Of a stretch of DNA of 64,000 bases, positions 52,982 to 62,083 are shown one piece after another; the first letter of the stretch is position 1, and each line of letters opens with the position of its first letter. The DNA is taken from the NCBI RefSeq assembly GCF_000820515.1, contig NZ_JXDG01000061.1:186001-250000 (forward strand). The letters are read 5' to 3'. Made by a program: the position numbers and the translations under genes. The notes under the pieces are model-generated. The model saw only the letters and a list, made by a program, of their open reading frames with translations. It was not told where the DNA came from and searched no databases. The DNA is from Pseudomonas batumici (GTDB lineage: Bacteria > Pseudomonadota > Gammaproteobacteria > Pseudomonadales > Pseudomonadaceae).

Positions 52982-54139
52982 ATGACGCTGCTGCACATCC
53001 CGACGCTGTTGCTGGTCTCGGTCTTCATCTTCTGCCTGATGGGGCTTTTGAGCCTGCACGCCTGGCTGCGTGAAACCCGCGAGCGTTGCCTCGCCTACCT
53101 GGGCAGCATGATGTTGCTGGCGTCCCTCGGCCTACTGCTGGGGAGCTTGCGCGGCATGGGGATCGACTTTGTGCCGATAGTGCTGGGCAACGTGATCCTG
53201 TTGCTGAGCGCGGCCATGAACTGGACGGCCATGCGAGTGTTTGCCGGGCGCCCGCCCTCGGTGCCGGGCATATTGGCAGGCGCGGCGACCTGGCTGGCAT
53301 TGTGTCTGGTGCCGACCTTCCTGGCGTCGTTTCCATTGCGGGTGTCCGCCTACTCGGCGCTGGCGGCCAGCTACGGCGGGCTGACCTTGCTGGAGTTCTG
53401 GCGTAGCCGCCACCGTCTCGAAGCCTCCTACCTTCCCGCGCTGACCCTGACGGCACTACAAACACTTTTCTACTGCGTGCGGATCTTTGCCGATACCGGC
53501 ATGGGCCCGGCCCGCGCGTTCGCGGGCAACGGCGAAGGCCTGCCATTTTTTTCCTTCCTGCTGTTCGAGTCCATGGTCTACATGGTCGGAATCGGCTACG
53601 TGACCCTGGCCATGGTCAAGGAACGCGCCGAACGCCAGCTCAAGGCGGCGGCCTACAGCGATCCCCTAACCAACATCGGCAACCGACGATCGTTCATGCT
53701 CAAGAGCGAAACGCTGCTGGCCGACTGCGAACGTCGCGGGACGTCGGCGGCGCTGCTGCTCTGCGACCTGGACCACTTCAAGCGCCTGAACGACACCTTC
53801 GGCCATGCCGTGGGGGACCAGGCGCTGATCGCCTTCAGCCGGATGACGACACAGATCCTGCGCCCGGCCGATGTGTTCGGACGCATTGGCGGGGAAGAGT
53901 TTGCCTGTGTGTTGGGCGATAGCAACGAAGCGAGGGCAGTGGAAGTCGCGGAGCGGATTCGGGCCGGATTTTCCGGGCTGGCACTGCTGGAACCGGGATT
54001 TCTCAGTGTGAGCATCGGGCTGGTGAGCACAGGGGAATCGGGGTACGAACTTTCGCGATTGCTATCGGTGGCGGATGAAGCGCTTTATGGGGCCAAGGGG
54101 AAAGGACGCGATCGGGTGGAGGTGGCTCAAGCCCGCTGA
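52982..54139 (+). CDS. membrane-anchored diguanylate cyclase (GGDEF)
   Basis: A 385-residue protein with about six hydrophobic segments in residues 5-215 and a C-terminal GGDEF domain. The active-site motif is GGEEF at residues 303-307, and the inhibitory I-site RPAD (RxxD) lies five residues upstream, so feedback inhibition by c-di-GMP is likely. DPLTNIGNRRSF and DLDHFKRLNDTFGHAVGDQAL are standard. It should promote the sessile state; the sensed signal is unknown. Confidence 0.92.
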   Translation: MTLLHIPTLLLVSVFIFCLMGLLSLHAWLRETRERCLAYLGSMMLLASLGLLLGSLRGMGIDFVPIVLGNVILLLSAAMNWTAMRVFAGRPPSVPGILAGAATWLALCLVPTFLASFPLRVSAYSALAASYGGLTLLEFWRSRHRLEASYLPALTLTALQTLFYCVRIFADTGMGPARAFAGNGEGLPFFSFLLFESMVYMVGIGYVTLAMVKERAERQLKAAAYSDPLTNIGNRRSFMLKSETLLADCERRGTSAALLLCDLDHFKRLNDTFGHAVGDQALIAFSRMTTQILRPADVFGRIGGEEFACVLGDSNEARAVEVAERIRAGFSGLALLEPGFLSVSIGLVSTGESGYELSRLLSVADEALYGAKGKGRDRVEVAQAR

Positions 54140-54282
54140 CCTGGACATCCAGGATCATCGTTCAAACACTCCCTGTGCATCTCGCGCCCCTTTTTTCACC
54201 CATGTCTCTGGACACCAGGCTGACTTCACTGGCTAATACTTGCGTCAATCCTTTCGGCTCACCCACTTCGGACTCGTAACCA

Positions 54283-55758
54283 GTGCTGAACCGCAACGCT
54301 CTGATGGCCCAACTCTCTGCCACACCCGATGACATTGCAGCGCGTGCTTCGCTTTATCGCGATCTGCTCGACACCGGAGAGGCTTCACTGGATGGTTTAC
54401 GAGTCGCTGCGGGCCTGTGCGATCCGGCCGCGATCGCCGTTATTGCCCACTTGAACACCACAGCGCATGCAAATCGCCCCGAGGTCTTGTTGTCGCAGCT
54501 TCGTGGACTGCCCGTCGACCATGTGGAGTTGGAGAATGCCAAGCCTGAGTGGTTTGACGCTCTTGCTGGTCTGCCATTGCGTACGCTGGTACTCAACAGC
54601 CCGAAGTTCAGCTGCGATCAGCATGTATGGCGACGCTTGCCAGCCGTTGCCCTTGAAACATTGGAAATCGGCGGTTTTTGGCGCAATGACAATGCTACCA
54701 GCCTTCCTTCACTCGAACGGCTGCGCCGGCTGAAGTTGGAAACCTACGGCGAAGACTTCGACGACCGTTTCCTCCACCAACTCGGCAGTAGCGCACTGCA
54801 GGAACTGTCGTTGAACCGTTGTGATGAGGTCACCGACGACGGCCTGCTCGGACTGTCACCACTCAAGTTGCGATCACTCACATTCGAGCGCGCAGGGGAA
54901 CTCACTTCACGTGGAATGGAGCACTTGGGTCATCATCCACTCGAACAGTTGTCGCTCGGCTGGAATAGCGCAATCCTGGACGATCCTTCCTGGCTCCGCG
55001 ACCTGACGGCATTGCGGTCGCTGAGCCTCGATTACTGTTACGCAAACGACGCAACGCTCCACGCCATCCGGGACCTGTCGATCGAACGGCTTTCGCTGCA
55101 ATCTTCGTATGTCTGTGAAGACGACATAGCGGAACTGGAAGGCATGCCACTCGCCGACCTGGATCTCAAATCTTCACAGCAAATGATCGAGCGGCTCGAT
55201 GCGCTGCACGCGTTTCCACTGAAGCGCTTGGGACTCTCCGATGTGCAAGGCATCGACGCGCGTACGTTGCGAGATCTGCGCGGTTTGGACCTGGAATCGC
55301 TGGACCTTTCATTGAACGACATCACTGGCAAGGAACTGAAACAACTGGCTGGCCTGCCGCTGAAGCGGCTCAATCTCAGCTTTTGTCGCGGCATTGACGG
55401 CAAGGCTCTGCGGATGCTCGTCGAATTGGGATTGCCGTTGGAACAACTTGAGATAGGCGGTCTGGATCTACGCGATACCGACCTGGCCTGTTTGCGCGAT
55501 CTGCCGCTGCAGCGCCTCGGGTTATATGAAAGTCCTTGGCTCACTGATGCCGGAGTCGCTCACCTCGCGCGTCTGCCACTGCGAGATCTGACGCTCGCGG
55601 CAGGCCCAGGGGAATCGCAGATCACTTCAGCGGCGGTGCCCGTGTTGGAGCAGTTGCCGCTGCAAAAATTGTGGTTGCCGAACTCCTCCGGGATCAGCGC
55701 AGAGGGGTGGGATCGCTTGGCCAGATTGCCAACCCGTGTGACTGGGCCCGGCATTTGA
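54283..55758 (+). CDS. leucine-rich-repeat protein
   Basis: A 491-residue protein without signal peptide. The first 40 residues (LMAQLSATPDDIAARASLYRDLLDTGE) resemble the helical TIGR02996-type domain that often precedes such repeats. From about residue 85 on there are roughly 15 LRRs of the cysteine-poor, F-box-like type (LEQLSLGWNS, LESLDLSLNDITGKELKQLAGLPLKRLNLS). The start is a GTG at 54283 or an ATG at 54304, without a strong ribosome-binding site. Neither the export route nor the target is known. Confidence 0.75.
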   Translation: MLNRNALMAQLSATPDDIAARASLYRDLLDTGEASLDGLRVAAGLCDPAAIAVIAHLNTTAHANRPEVLLSQLRGLPVDHVELENAKPEWFDALAGLPLRTLVLNSPKFSCDQHVWRRLPAVALETLEIGGFWRNDNATSLPSLERLRRLKLETYGEDFDDRFLHQLGSSALQELSLNRCDEVTDDGLLGLSPLKLRSLTFERAGELTSRGMEHLGHHPLEQLSLGWNSAILDDPSWLRDLTALRSLSLDYCYANDATLHAIRDLSIERLSLQSSYVCEDDIAELEGMPLADLDLKSSQQMIERLDALHAFPLKRLGLSDVQGIDARTLRDLRGLDLESLDLSLNDITGKELKQLAGLPLKRLNLSFCRGIDGKALRMLVELGLPLEQLEIGGLDLRDTDLACLRDLPLQRLGLYESPWLTDAGVAHLARLPLRDLTLAAGPGESQITSAAVPVLEQLPLQKLWLPNSSGISAEGWDRLARLPTRVTGPGI

Positions 55759-55782
55759 AAGGCGGTGAACATCCAGATGCCC

Positions 55783-55829
55783 GCTGGGTCCTGTCAGTCC
55801 TGAATACCTGGGAAATATCAGGACCCAGC
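55783..55829. other. 11-bp perfect inverted repeat after the LRR gene
   Basis: GCTGGGTCCTG (55783-55793) and CAGGACCCAGC (55819-55829) form a stem, with a nested CCTGA/TCAGG pair inside. No T run follows. It may stabilise or end the LRR transcript. Confidence 0.5.
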
Positions 55830-55993
55830 AAGAGAACTTGTGCCCCCTTTCAGCTTTTTAACGCCTGTAAATCAGCTGCGCTTTTTCAGTGATCTTGCAG
55901 CGCCAGCAAGACAACTCGCTTTCCTTTGAATGAAGTTTCCTAGAAAATCCTGACCGCTTGTGCCTGCCAATTTCGGTAGCTAGTCTTGATCCT

Positions 55994-56231
55994 GTCACTG
56001 CCAATTCAGTGACCGGGTTTAGTCGCCCGGAAGTTCTACATTGGGCGCACAAGCGCCACCTCCCGGTCGGGCGCTATTTTTTCGCCTACCGCTTTATGGT
56101 GGCTGTGCGCAGGGCACCCTCGTGGTGCGCCGGGTTCCCAATGTTCCGGTCGACTAACCTGCGTACAGCTGCCACCCACTCGTTTAGTCGCAAGTTATGG
56201 CAGCGCCATCCAACATTGGAGATGCGCAATC
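55994..56231 (+). ncRNA. C4-antisense-like structured leader RNA of the DUF6124 gene
   Basis: Stems seen: GTCACTG/CAGTGAC (55994-56013), CCGGG/CCCGG (56013-56030), a terminator-like AGCGCC/GGCGCT with T run (56052-56083), then a cloverleaf closed by GGTGGC/GCCACC (56098-56103, 56171-56176), with TGT/ACA and CGCAGG/CCTGCG beneath it and inner hairpins GCACC/GGTGC and CCGG/CCGG. Two unpaired segments, CCCAATGTT (56137) and CGACTAA (56151), each match two other places by complementarity, upstream and just before the ribosome-binding site. This layout fits the C4 antisense RNA class. A weak -35/-10 pair, TTGTGC-N17-TAGTCT, starts at 55958. Confidence 0.7.
56052..56083 (+). terminator. terminator-like hairpin inside the leader RNA
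   Basis: AGCGCC and GGCGCT pair around a 12-base loop and are followed by ATTTTTT. It lies between the upstream complementary copies and the cloverleaf, so it could end a short transcript before the coding region. Confidence 0.65.
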
Positions 56232-56579
56232 ATGTTCAAGGTAACGCCCAATCCACCGGTTTCCTCCGGTATCGAAAGCATTGACCCCCAAGCCGCAGAT
56301 CGCGCCTTGGCGTACTACATACTGCCTCAGGGCGGCAGTCCAAAACGTCCTGGCACCACAGGAACACAAGACAAGGCCTCTGGCACGCAAAGCCGAGAAG
56401 AAGCCCTCGTCAACGCCAGCTCAATCCTGGACTCCGCTGCCGCCACCGCCTATGAAAATGCTGACAACCTCACTGGTGCAAATCGCAAAGTGGCGATGGG
56501 CGTCGTGCATCTGATCGAGTTGGCTCAACGGGAGGTGGACTCAGTGATTGAGGATCTGCCCGCCGGGGTAACAAGCTGA
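56232..56579 (+). CDS. DUF6124 (formerly DUF3077) family protein
   Basis: A 115-residue protein that begins MFKVTPNPP, the near-invariant N-terminus of this Pseudomonas family. A variable, low-complexity middle is followed by the conserved helical C-terminus (ALVNASSILDSAAATAYENADNLTGANRKVAMGVVHLIELAQREVD). The function is unknown. GGAG at 56218-56221 is the ribosome-binding site and partly overlaps a segment complementary to the leader RNA loop. A terminator follows. Confidence 0.8.
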   Translation: MFKVTPNPPVSSGIESIDPQAADRALAYYILPQGGSPKRPGTTGTQDKASGTQSREEALVNASSILDSAAATAYENADNLTGANRKVAMGVVHLIELAQREVDSVIEDLPAGVTS

Positions 56580-56598
56580 CAGAAAGCAGCGCGGAATA

Positions 56599-56621
56599 AA
56601 AAGGGGAGCTTGCTCCCCTTT
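56599..56621. terminator. bidirectional Rho-independent terminator
   Basis: AAAGGGGAGC and GCTCCCCTTT form a perfect stem with a 2-3 base loop, with A-rich and T-rich flanks. It serves the DUF6124 gene and the convergent restriction gene. Confidence 0.85.
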
Positions 56622-56627
56622 CACTGA

Positions 56628-57671
56628 CTAAACATCCTCAGTCAATGCCACGGTCCAAATGCGTTTTAGCGGCAGTTCAGACTTAATGGACTCGTCCAAT
56701 CGGTCGTAATACAAGAAAAGCTGATCCAACAGATCGTTCTGATTCCAGAGACGCAGACGGAAAAAGCTGGACGCCAACTCCTTTTGTACCGTGCTGCGAT
56801 ACCCACCCCAAGCCACGAACAGTCCCTGGCTCGCGTTGAACTTGCTCATCGCCCCCAACAACTTATCCACAGTCGGCCGGTCGACAAGACCATCGCCCGA
56901 CTTCACCTCGACACAAATGGTTTGTTCGCCAAAGCCCATAACGCCGTTGCTGGCCAAAATATCGACACCGCCATCGGCTCCCTCCGGGCTCTGCCAAATA
57001 CTAAAACCCTGAGCTTTCAAGATCGCTGCCACTAGGGTAGTTAGTCGATGCCCCTTGAAGCGCCGTGCGATCAAACGCGCGATATGATCCTTACCGGTGA
57101 GTTCCAGGTCAGTTTCAGCCTCTTCCACCGCGGCCTCATCTGACGCCGTTGCTAAATCGCCCACCAACTGTTTCATCGTTTCAGGCTGCCAGCCACTAGC
57201 TGCCATCGCTCGAATTCGGGATTCGGCGTTGTTGCGACGAATACGACAGATGGTCATGAACGCGCCGAAGCTATAGAGCAAGTCCTGAGAGAACTGAGCG
57301 CGTGGAATCGCCTCACCAATCCAGCGAACGGAGCGCCAGTGAAAGAAAGGGCTGGAGCCTTGCGCCTCAAATTGGTAGTCACCAAGGATCTCGCCAATGT
57401 AGACGACCGGCTGGGTTTTAAGCGGCATGACGACCCAGTCACCCACCTGCATGCGTTGAGCAAAGGGCCAGACCTGACTGCTCCAATTTTGCAGAGTCTT
57501 GGGCTTAGATTCAGGGTAACGCTCAGCCAGCACGCTTTGCACCTGCTCACGTTCTTCAAAACGGCTCAGATCCACGTCCAGCAACCCCCACGTCACATAG
57601 ACCCGTCGTTCACTGATGAACTTTTCTTCGAACTCTCCGGCGGAACCAGCCCGAACCAACCAAACGGCCAT
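56628..57671 (-). CDS. Mrr-like restriction endonuclease
   Basis: A 347-residue protein. The C-terminal Mrr_cat domain (about residues 205-310) has the PD-(D/E)xK centre as GGVDILA (Asp237) and ICVEVKSGDG (Glu255, Lys257). The N-terminal part (about 1-140, VGDWVVMPLKTQPVVYIGEI) looks like a DNA- or base-recognition domain of EVE/PUA flavour. Type IV, modification-dependent restriction is inferred. It lies 114 bases beyond hsdR on the same strand, as part of the restriction island. Confidence 0.82.
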   Translation of the reverse strand: MAVWLVRAGSAGEFEEKFISERRVYVTWGLLDVDLSRFEEREQVQSVLAERYPESKPKTLQNWSSQVWPFAQRMQVGDWVVMPLKTQPVVYIGEILGDYQFEAQGSSPFFHWRSVRWIGEAIPRAQFSQDLLYSFGAFMTICRIRRNNAESRIRAMAASGWQPETMKQLVGDLATASDEAAVEEAETDLELTGKDHIARLIARRFKGHRLTTLVAAILKAQGFSIWQSPEGADGGVDILASNGVMGFGEQTICVEVKSGDGLVDRPTVDKLLGAMSKFNASQGLFVAWGGYRSTVQKELASSFFRLRLWNQNDLLDQLFLYYDRLDESIKSELPLKRIWTVALTEDV

Positions 57672-57785
57672 ACCTGTACTCCTTGTCTGCCTCTTGGGGC
57701 ACGGACTAAAACCAATACGTTGAACGCATAGCGGCAGGTTGCTTCCTCAGTCTCCTGCTTGTCTAAATGCTACTTTTTGGAAAGC

Positions 57786-60700
57786 TCAACCCCTGCTCGA
57801 ACTCAGTAGGTCTGCCCCAGCATCCTTTTTCAGCAACTCATACACCACCGTCAGGAACACATCTCGCGTCGCCTCGTCGCTCAACAGCTTGGTCGCCATA
57901 TTGGCGTGGCTGCTCATGGCGCCAGCAATCGCTTGGATGGCTTTTGTCGGCAGATCAGCTCTCATGGCCTGATCCATGGTGTTGTTCTGCACCTGGGCCA
58001 TGACCACACTGTCGCTGCGCAGCTTTTCTGATACATGCACGGCAAAGGCCACTTGGTCGGTGTCGGTGATGTCCTTACCAAAGGCGTTGTTGAGTTTCTC
58101 GATAAGCTCGATGAGGTACTTTTTCTCACGGTCGCGTGCTTCGCGCAGGCCGTTGTCGGTCATGCCATACAAACCAGGAACCTCAGCCGCTACACCAACG
58201 CCACTCAGGTCGTCGCCTTTTTTGATCTTGTAATGGGTGAGCTTCAGATCGCCCAAATCGACCTGTTCGGCGCTGATCCCTTTCAGGCGCTTTCGCAGCA
58301 GCCGTGCGTAGCTGGCGAAGGCTTCCAACGAAGGGTCACCGAACTCCACCAGTTGCGCGATGTACTCGTAGGCACGCACGAACGCGGTCAGACTTTCACT
58401 GAAGACCATCAGTTCGTCACGCGTTTTGCAGTACTCGGAGCGCTGCACATCGGCGTACTCCATACCTTTGTCGTCGCCGTTGTCATGGGCAGACTCCCAA
58501 GCCTTTTCCCACTGGTCGATGGCATCGTTGAGCGTCTTCAGTTTGCCATTGAAGCGGTCAGTGGCCGACTGAGTCAGTGAGTAGAGTTTCTGGTGAGTGA
58601 CGGTCAGATCGACGATGGCATCGCCGAACGTCTCAACCTCGGCCTGCTCATAAATGAACATGCCATCCAGCCGCTGTTTGATGTCGTAAACGATGTTCGG
58701 GTCCTGAATATCCGTCACCTGGGCATCGCGGTAGAAGGTTTTGAACCCTGCGAGGATTTCCTCGGCCTCGTTGGCAAAGTCGATGACGTAGGTCTTGTCC
58801 TTACCGGGAAAGGTGCGGTTCAGACGTGAAAGTGTCTGCACAGCCTCAACACCGGAGATTTTCTTGTCCAGATACATGGCCACTAACTTGGGCTGGTCAA
58901 ACCCAGTTTGGTACTTGTTGGCGACGATCATCACTCGGTAGTCCGACGTATCGAACACGCTACGCATATCGCGACCATGCAAGCCGGGATTTAGGTTGGT
59001 TTCGCTGAACTGATGATCCGCAGGCAGACTGCTTTCCTCTACATCACTGTTAGGCACTTCTCCAGAGAAAGCCACCATGGCCTGCACGTTGTTGTAGCCC
59101 TTGCGCTGACAGTAATCCTGCAACGCCAGGTGATACTTAACCGCTGCAGCACGGGAGCTAGTCACCACCATAGCCTTGGCCTGGCCGCCAAGCAGGTGCG
59201 CAACGTTCTTGCGAAAATGCTCGGCGATCAGTTCCACTTTCTGCCCGACGTTCACCGGGTTGAGCGCCAGCCACTTGGCCAGCTTGCGCCTGGCGCTCTT
59301 TTCGTCCACACGCGTGTCATCGACAAACTCGCTACCGATTTTGAAGGCCACGTTGTAACTGGTGTAGTTCTTCAGCACATCGAGAATGAAACCTTCCTCA
59401 ATAGCCTGCTGCATGGTGTAGAGGTGGAACGGAGCAGGAGGATTGTCCTGGCTCACGGGCAACGCCGAGTTGCGCGGGCGCCCAAACAGGCTGAGGGTTG
59501 AATGCTTGGGCGTGGCGGTGAAAGCAAAGTAGCTGGCGTTACCAGGGCGACTGCGCGAGGCCTGCCACACGGATAGGCGGTCTTCCTTGGAGAGGTTTTC
59601 CCACTCTGCCTCGCTCTGCCCGGTCAGTACGTAGCGCAGGTCATCAGCGGTACTGCCCCCAGTCGAGCTGTGCGCCTCATCGATGATGATGGCAAAGCGA
59701 CGGGTGCGTAGACTCTGCTCGCCAAGAATAATTTTCTGCGCATGGGGAAAGGTTTGCAGGGTGCAGACAATAATCGGCACACCTTCCAGCATGGCTTTGG
59801 CCAACTGCTGGCTCTTGGGCAAACTGGATTGCTGACGGTCGATGGCACACACCACCCCGGCCTGATGCTCGATCTGCTGGATGGCATCCTGGAGCTGCTG
59901 ATCCAGCACCTGACGGTCGGTCACCACGATCACGCTGTGAAAGTACGGATCACCATCCGGACGTCGAACACGGATCAACGAATGCGCGGTCCAGGCGATG
60001 GTATTGGTCTTTCCCGAGCCAGCACTGTGCTGGATTAAGTAGGGTTGCCCCGCCCCTTCGATGCGCACGGCATCGATCATCTTGGTCACGCCTTCCCACT
60101 GGTGAAAACGCGGGAAGATCAGGCCTTCCTTGAAATAAGTCTTACCATTGACGTCCTGGGCTTCCTTGCGCTCCTGCAACACGAAGCGATGGAAAATATG
60201 CAACCAGTTGTCTTTTTGGAGCACTCGCTCCCAGAGGTAGCTCACCGGATAGCTGTCATTGTCGCCAGACGGGTTGCCCGCTGCGCCATCGTTGCCCCGG
60301 TTGAACGGCAGGAAAAAAGTCGAGTCACCCGCCAGTTTAGTGGTCATGCGAATGTCGCTGTCGCTCATGGCGAAATGCACCACCGCCCCCCGCTTGAAGG
60401 TCAGCAACGGCTCCAGGCCACCACTTTTCCGCTCAGGTTTGCGATCCATGCGGTACTGCTGCATTGCGGCTTGTACTGATTGGGTGAAGTCGGTCTTCAG
60501 CTCCACTGTAGCCACGGGAATGCCGTTGATGAAGAAAGCTAGGTCGATCTCGTCGGCCTTGTCCAGGGAGTAACGCAGCTGCGGTACCACGCGCAGGCGG
60601 TTGGCGGTATAGCGTTTGATCACTGTTGCGTTGCGGTCATCCTCTGGCAGGCCTTGGCTCATCGCCAGCGTGCCGCCACCGGCAATAGCAAAACCGTAAC

Positions 60701-60968
60701 GCAGCACATTAACGGTGCCACCCTCGGTCTTGTTATCGAGCTGTTTGACCAAGCGATCCAATACGGCGTTTTCGGTGCCTGTTCCATTTATGGCGCGCAG
60801 CTTATCCATTGCGTCGGGCTGACTGTTTTCCAACCAGAGAAACACATCCTCCGGAAACAGCGCTCGCCCCGCGTCATAGTCGGCGGACTTTCCGACCAGC
60901 CAACCGTTGGCCGTCAGTTGCTCGACGATGTGGCGCTCTAGCTCGCACTCGTGGTGGATGTGGTTCAT
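57786..60968 (-). CDS. hsdR: type I restriction enzyme, R subunit
   Basis: The 1060-residue motor and nuclease subunit. The N-terminal nuclease centre is IDLAFFINGIPVATVELK (Asp142, Glu156, Lys158). Helicase motifs follow: GSGKT at 317-321, DEAH at 430-433 and FTATPK at about 490, then QTGFDQPKLVAMY and QTLSRLNRTFPGKDKTYVIDF in the second RecA lobe. A helical C-terminus binds the M subunits. It is complete and should be active. It lies 62 bases after the DUF1016 gene. Confidence 0.95.
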   Translation of the reverse strand: MNHIHHECELERHIVEQLTANGWLVGKSADYDAGRALFPEDVFLWLENSQPDAMDKLRAINGTGTENAVLDRLVKQLDNKTEGGTVNVLRYGFAIAGGGTLAMSQGLPEDDRNATVIKRYTANRLRVVPQLRYSLDKADEIDLAFFINGIPVATVELKTDFTQSVQAAMQQYRMDRKPERKSGGLEPLLTFKRGAVVHFAMSDSDIRMTTKLAGDSTFFLPFNRGNDGAAGNPSGDNDSYPVSYLWERVLQKDNWLHIFHRFVLQERKEAQDVNGKTYFKEGLIFPRFHQWEGVTKMIDAVRIEGAGQPYLIQHSAGSGKTNTIAWTAHSLIRVRRPDGDPYFHSVIVVTDRQVLDQQLQDAIQQIEHQAGVVCAIDRQQSSLPKSQQLAKAMLEGVPIIVCTLQTFPHAQKIILGEQSLRTRRFAIIIDEAHSSTGGSTADDLRYVLTGQSEAEWENLSKEDRLSVWQASRSRPGNASYFAFTATPKHSTLSLFGRPRNSALPVSQDNPPAPFHLYTMQQAIEEGFILDVLKNYTSYNVAFKIGSEFVDDTRVDEKSARRKLAKWLALNPVNVGQKVELIAEHFRKNVAHLLGGQAKAMVVTSSRAAAVKYHLALQDYCQRKGYNNVQAMVAFSGEVPNSDVEESSLPADHQFSETNLNPGLHGRDMRSVFDTSDYRVMIVANKYQTGFDQPKLVAMYLDKKISGVEAVQTLSRLNRTFPGKDKTYVIDFANEAEEILAGFKTFYRDAQVTDIQDPNIVYDIKQRLDGMFIYEQAEVETFGDAIVDLTVTHQKLYSLTQSATDRFNGKLKTLNDAIDQWEKAWESAHDNGDDKGMEYADVQRSEYCKTRDELMVFSESLTAFVRAYEYIAQLVEFGDPSLEAFASYARLLRKRLKGISAEQVDLGDLKLTHYKIKKGDDLSGVGVAAEVPGLYGMTDNGLREARDREKKYLIELIEKLNNAFGKDITDTDQVAFAVHVSEKLRSDSVVMAQVQNNTMDQAMRADLPTKAIQAIAGAMSSHANMATKLLSDEATRDVFLTVVYELLKKDAGADLLSSSRG

Positions 60969-61030
60969 AACGTCCCTCGTTATTCATTCTCAAGTCCGGC
61001 TGATTTAACCCGACGTGCCCAACGGCTTGT

Positions 61031-62083
61031 TTAATCCAATCCCAAAGAAGGGTTCACATCCAGCAAGGCCCGCTCGCGATCCAACTCAGCGCGCAACTCC
61101 TCCTCAGTTGGCAGCACCAACTTGTACTTGCTGGCAAAGAGTTGCTCATTGCCCTGCAAGACCGAGTAACGCACTACCGAAGCATCCTTCTGCGCGCAAA
61201 GAATGATGCCAACCGTGGGGCCATCTTCCGGGCCGCGCTTAAGGTCGTCATACATGCGCACATACATGTCCATCTGACCAATGTCCTGATGGGTCAGCTC
61301 GCCACGCTTGAGGTCGAAAATCACGAAGCACTTGAGTAGATAGTTGTAAAACACTAGGTCGATGTAGAAGTCTTTGCTTTCGGTACTGATACGCTGCTGC
61401 CGTGCAACAAAAGCGAAGCCCTTGCCCAGCTCTAGCAGGAAGCCCTGCAATTGGTGGATCAACGCCTGCTCCAAGTCGCTCTCCAGCAAAGCACCCGCAT
61501 TCGGCAAACCGAGAAACTCCAACAGTACCGGGTCACGCACAAACTCTCGGGGGCTTTTACCCAGTGCCTGCACGTTGCTCACGGCCTCCTGCTCCACCGC
61601 GGTACGGTCCTGACTGGCCAGTAAGCGCTCGTAGTAAAGCGTACCGATCTGCCGCTCCAGTGCACGGGTACTCCAATTCTGCGTGGCCGCTTCGGCCATG
61701 TACCACTGCCGGGCAGTGTCGCTTTCCACCTTGAGCAGCGTACGGTAATGCGTCCAGCTCAATTCGCGACGCAGTGCGTCGTATTTTGGAAAGGCCAGGA
61801 AAAAGCCACGCATATGGCGCAGATTTGTTGCGTCAAAACCCTTGCCGAACTCAGCGCTCAGTACCTTGGCCAGGGTCGGTAGCAGTTTTTTGCCATAGAC
61901 GGCACGCGCTTCACCACCCTGCTCGAATTCGACGATATAACGACCAATCTCCCAGCAGGTTTGTACCTGTAACACATCCACGGTACGCAGCGCCTGCTGA
62001 CGGGCCTGCCGAATTAGCCCGGCCAAGCTGCCGAGCAACGGTTGTAGCTGCGTATCCGGATGGAGCGGCGGGGTGGGACTCAT
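61031..62083 (-). CDS. PDDEXK nuclease domain protein (DUF1016/YhcG), complete
   Basis: A 350-residue protein. DUF1016_N covers about residues 15-150 (TCWEIGRYIVEFEQGGEARAVYG, then NLRHMRGFFLAFPKYDALRRELSWTHYRTLL). The C-terminal nuclease domain has KDFYIDLVFYN (Asp242) and CFVIFDLKRGEL (Asp257-x-Lys259). It sits inside a type I hsd operon, and its start is coupled by ATGA to the small ORF before it. Such proteins are frequent companions of type I systems; the exact role is unknown. Confidence 0.85.
   Translation of the reverse strand: MSPTPPLHPDTQLQPLLGSLAGLIRQARQQALRTVDVLQVQTCWEIGRYIVEFEQGGEARAVYGKKLLPTLAKVLSAEFGKGFDATNLRHMRGFFLAFPKYDALRRELSWTHYRTLLKVESDTARQWYMAEAATQNWSTRALERQIGTLYYERLLASQDRTAVEQEAVSNVQALGKSPREFVRDPVLLEFLGLPNAGALLESDLEQALIHQLQGFLLELGKGFAFVARQQRISTESKDFYIDLVFYNYLLKCFVIFDLKRGELTHQDIGQMDMYVRMYDDLKRGPEDGPTVGIILCAQKDASVVRYSVLQGNEQLFASKYKLVLPTEEELRAELDRERALLDVNPSLGLD

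Noticed and set aside
48269..53000. A prophage or tailocin, suggested by the CI-like regulator
   Set aside because: No integrase, tail, capsid or lysis gene follows; the neighbours are a nuclease remnant and a toxin cassette.
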